From the NCBI GenBank assembly GCA_022573935.1, contig JACZTE010000066.1, forward strand, positions 1 to 6,171: a stretch of DNA of 6,171 bases. The letters run 5' to 3'. The position numbers were made by a program, and so were the translations under genes. Shown one piece after another: positions 4,079-6,171 of the stretch (the stretch's first letter is position 1; every line of letters starts with the position of its first letter). The DNA is from Chloroflexota bacterium. GTDB taxonomy: Bacteria; Chloroflexota; Dehalococcoidia; DSTF01; RBG-16-68-14. Under the pieces are notes generated by a model. It was not told the origin of the DNA, did not search any database, and saw only the letters and a list, made by a program, of their open reading frames with translations.

Positions 4079-6171
4079 ATGTTCTCCTTTCGTTACTCGG
4101 AGTGGGACGGCACACAGGAGATCCCGTCGCTCGATCCAGACGAAGTGCTGGAGGCCCTCACCGACGACCTGATGAACTTCGGGGACCTGCAGCACGCCCT
4201 GCGCAACCTCCTCCAGCGCGGCATGCGCGACCCGATGGGCCAACGCCTCCAGGGGCTGCGTGACCTGCTCCAGCAGCTTCGCCAGCAACGCCGCTCCACG
4301 CTAGACCAGTACAACCTCGGCTCCGCGTTCGAGGACATCGAGAAGCGCCTGAAGGAGATCCTCTCCATGGAGAGCGCCACCCTCGACCGTCGCCTCCACG
4401 AGGCGCTCGAGCAGCAGGGCAAGACAGATGCCGGCGGCCAACCTTCGGCCGAAGGCGCCCAGCCACCCGAAGCGTCAGGTGAGCCGTCGGGCGAGCCGGA
4501 GCAGAGTGAGGCCGGCGGGGACGCTCAACCAACGGCCGAAGGCGCCGAGGCACCCCAGGGACAGCCATCGAGCGACGACCAGTCGCAGTTCGCCGAGCTG
4601 CTGAACAGCATCACGCAGCGCAAGCAGCAGTTCCTCGAAGGTCTGCCCGAGGACACGCCAGGCAAGATCAAGGAGCTGCAGAACTACGAGTTCATGGATC
4701 CTGAGGCTCAACATAAATTCCAGGAGCTGATGGAGATGCTGAAGAAGGCGATGATGGAGACCTTCTTCAAGGACATCACGCAACAGATCGCCAATATGTC
4801 GCCGGAAGATATGGCGCGGATGAAGCAGATGGTGGAAGAGCTGAATCAGATGCTCTCCCAGCAGATGGCCGGCGGCGAAACGAACTTCGAGCAGTTCATG
4901 GAGCAGTACGGCGATCTCTTCGGCCCGAACCCGCCTCAGTCGCTGGAGGAGCTGATCGCCCAGATGCAGCAGCAGGCGGCGGGCGTGCAGAACCTGCTCG
5001 ACAGCCTGCCTCCGGAGATGCGACAGCAGCTTCAGGACCTGCTCATGGATAAGGTGGGCGATCCAGCCCTGCAAGCCGAACTCTCGGAGCTGGCCTCCAA
5101 CCTTGAACTCCTCTACCCCATGCGCGATATGCGCAACCAGTACCCCTTCCGCGGCGATGAGGAGCTAGACCTCAACGAGGCGATGCGTCTCATGGACCGC
5201 ATGCAGGACATGGACGAGCTGGAGCACCAACTCGAACGCACCCAGTACGGTGGCGATATCGACGAGATCGACGAGGAGAAGCTGCGCGAGATCCTGGGCG
5301 ACGAGGCGCAGCAGACGCTCGACCAGCTTCGCCAATTCCTCGAGATCCTGGAGGAGGCAGGCTACATCCGGCGTAAGGGGAACGCGTGGGAGATGACGCC
5401 TCGCGGCACCCGCAAGATCGGCCAGAAGGCGCTGGGCGAGATCTACTCCCGGCTCAAGAAGGATGCCTTCGGCCGGCACCCGCTGCACAACCCCGGCATC
5501 GGCGGCGAGCGGACGGACGACACGAAGCTGTACGAGTTCGGCGAGCCGTTCCATCTTGCGATAGACAAGACGATCATGAACGCTCTCCAGCGCGAGGGGC
5601 CGGGCGTCCCGGTGCACATCGAGCCTGCCGATTTCGAGATCTACCGCTCAGAGGAGCTCACGCAGACTACCACGGTGATGATGGTGGATCTCTCCTGGTC
5701 GATGGCGCTGCGGGGCAGCTTCCAAGCGGCGAAGAAGGTGGCGCTGGCGCTCCACAACCTGATCACGACGCAGTTCAGCCGCGATAAGCTCTACATCATC
5801 GGCTTCTCGGCCTACGCTCGAGAGCTGAAGGCGGAGGAGTTGCCCTTCGTGCGCTGGGACGAATCGGTGCTGGGGACGAACATGCACCACGCCATGATGC
5901 TGGCGCAGCAGCTCCTGGCCAAGCACAAGGTCGGTACGCGCCAGGTGATCATGATCTCCGACGGCGAGCCGACCGCGCATCTGGAGCGCGGCCGATCCTA
6001 CTTCGCCTACCCGCCCAGCCCCATCACCATCCGCGAGACGCTGAAGGAGGTGAAGCGCCTCACGAAGAAGGGCATCATCATCAACACCTTCATGCTGGAC
6101 CGGAACTACTATCTGAAGGAGTTCGTCAACCAGATGGCGAAGATCAACAAGGGGCGCGTCTTCTACACCAC
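4079..6171 (+). CDS. VWA-domain protein, ChlD-like partner of the AAA+ ATPase (Rv0959-type), 3' end cut by the window
   Basis: The first 697 codons are present. M. tuberculosis Rv0959 is about 672 residues, and comparison with its C-terminus suggests only some 25-35 residues are missing. The ATG at 4079 follows the AAA+ stop by 2 nt, with GGGGG at 4069-4073 as ribosome site. The start FSFRYSEWDGTQ opens a Gln/Arg/Leu-rich helical region. Residues 115-168 form a Gly/Glu/Pro/Gln low-complexity linker. Helical Met/Gln-rich segments follow to about 330. Residues 415-452 look like a winged helix (FLEILEEAGYIRRKG then MTPRGTRKIG). The C-terminal VWA domain has a complete MIDAS metal site: DLSWS (Asp537, Ser539, Ser541), Thr600 in LGTNMHHA and Asp628 in SDGEPT. 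VWA domains bind partners through a Mg-coordinated acidic side chain, so this protein probably links the ATPase to a client. There is no signal peptide or membrane helix, so it is cytoplasmic. Family assignment is strong; the biological function is not established. Confidence 0.9.
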   Translation, partial: MFSFRYSEWDGTQEIPSLDPDEVLEALTDDLMNFGDLQHALRNLLQRGMRDPMGQRLQGLRDLLQQLRQQRRSTLDQYNLGSAFEDIEKRLKEILSMESATLDRRLHEALEQQGKTDAGGQPSAEGAQPPEASGEPSGEPEQSEAGGDAQPTAEGAEAPQGQPSSDDQSQFAELLNSITQRKQQFLEGLPEDTPGKIKELQNYEFMDPEAQHKFQELMEMLKKAMMETFFKDITQQIANMSPEDMARMKQMVEELNQMLSQQMAGGETNFEQFMEQYGDLFGPNPPQSLEELIAQMQQQAAGVQNLLDSLPPEMRQQLQDLLMDKVGDPALQAELSELASNLELLYPMRDMRNQYPFRGDEELDLNEAMRLMDRMQDMDELEHQLERTQYGGDIDEIDEEKLREILGDEAQQTLDQLRQFLEILEEAGYIRRKGNAWEMTPRGTRKIGQKALGEIYSRLKKDAFGRHPLHNPGIGGERTDDTKLYEFGEPFHLAIDKTIMNALQREGPGVPVHIEPADFEIYRSEELTQTTTVMMVDLSWSMALRGSFQAAKKVALALHNLITTQFSRDKLYIIGFSAYARELKAEELPFVRWDESVLGTNMHHAMMLAQQLLAKHKVGTRQVIMISDGEPTAHLERGRSYFAYPPSPITIRETLKEVKRLTKKGIIINTFMLDRNYYLKEFVNQMAKINKGRVFYT
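4439..4546 (+). repeat. In-frame direct repeat in the VWA protein linker
   Basis: The 21-bp stretch at 4439-4459 (ending CGGCCGAAGGCGCC) recurs at 4526-4546 with two mismatches, offset by 87 bp or 29 codons. It encodes QPSAEGA and QPTAEGA (residues 121-127 and 150-156). It lies in the low-complexity hinge, so it probably reflects a local duplication lengthening a flexible linker. Confidence 0.55.

Noticed and set aside
4475..5074. 199-codon open frame on the minus strand
   Set aside because: It is the antisense of the Gln/Glu-rich VWA coding region, giving a Leu/His-rich artefact with no recognisable domain.
2676..6171. Genuine Mg-chelatase for chlorophyll synthesis
   Set aside because: No ChlH/BchH-like gene is visible, and both proteins fit the separate Rv0958/Rv0959-type family better.

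Overview
The window is high-GC DNA (codons mostly end in G or C) that looks bacterial. The best guess is a member of the Chloroflexota. This is inferred from a Thr/Pro-rich surface stalk attached to a regulatory protein, combined with an Rv0958/Rv0959-type AAA+/VWA pair. No ribosomal or other phylogenetic marker is present to confirm it.

Positions 1-1485 hold one leftward transcription unit. It encodes an ECF-type sigma factor with a C-terminal zinc-binding anti-sigma-like HxxxCxxC motif. The reading frame then breaks. The adjacent frame continues through a proline-rich linker, one transmembrane helix and a Thr/Pro heptad-repeat tail ending at 120. The most economical reading is one membrane-tethered sigma/anti-sigma fusion interrupted by a one-base shift between about 532 and 764. 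The shift could be a mutation, a sequencing error or recoding. Positions 1-119 hold no gene I can support.

Positions 1486-1577 are a compact divergent control region. It has a candidate sigma-70-type promoter for the leftward gene, a small palindrome over that promoter's -10 element, and an extended -10 box (TGCTATACT) just upstream of the rightward gene.

Three genes run rightward from 1578 to the window edge. They are an AIR-synthase/HypE-like ATP-binding protein (1578-2618), a ChlI-like AAA+ ATPase (2676-4076) and a ChlD-like von Willebrand factor A protein (from 4079, cut off by the window end). The last two are separated by 2 nt and form the conserved pair seen in Mycobacterium tuberculosis as Rv0958/Rv0959, often annotated 'magnesium chelatase'. 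No ChlH/BchH porphyrin-binding subunit or other chlorophyll gene is visible, so a true Mg-chelatase is unlikely. An ATP-driven remodelling or cofactor-insertion machine, analogous to RavA-ViaA or MoxR-VWA systems, is more plausible. A perfect TATAAT inside the 3' end of the AIRS-like gene and a hairpin over its stop codon suggest the pair can be transcribed separately from it.
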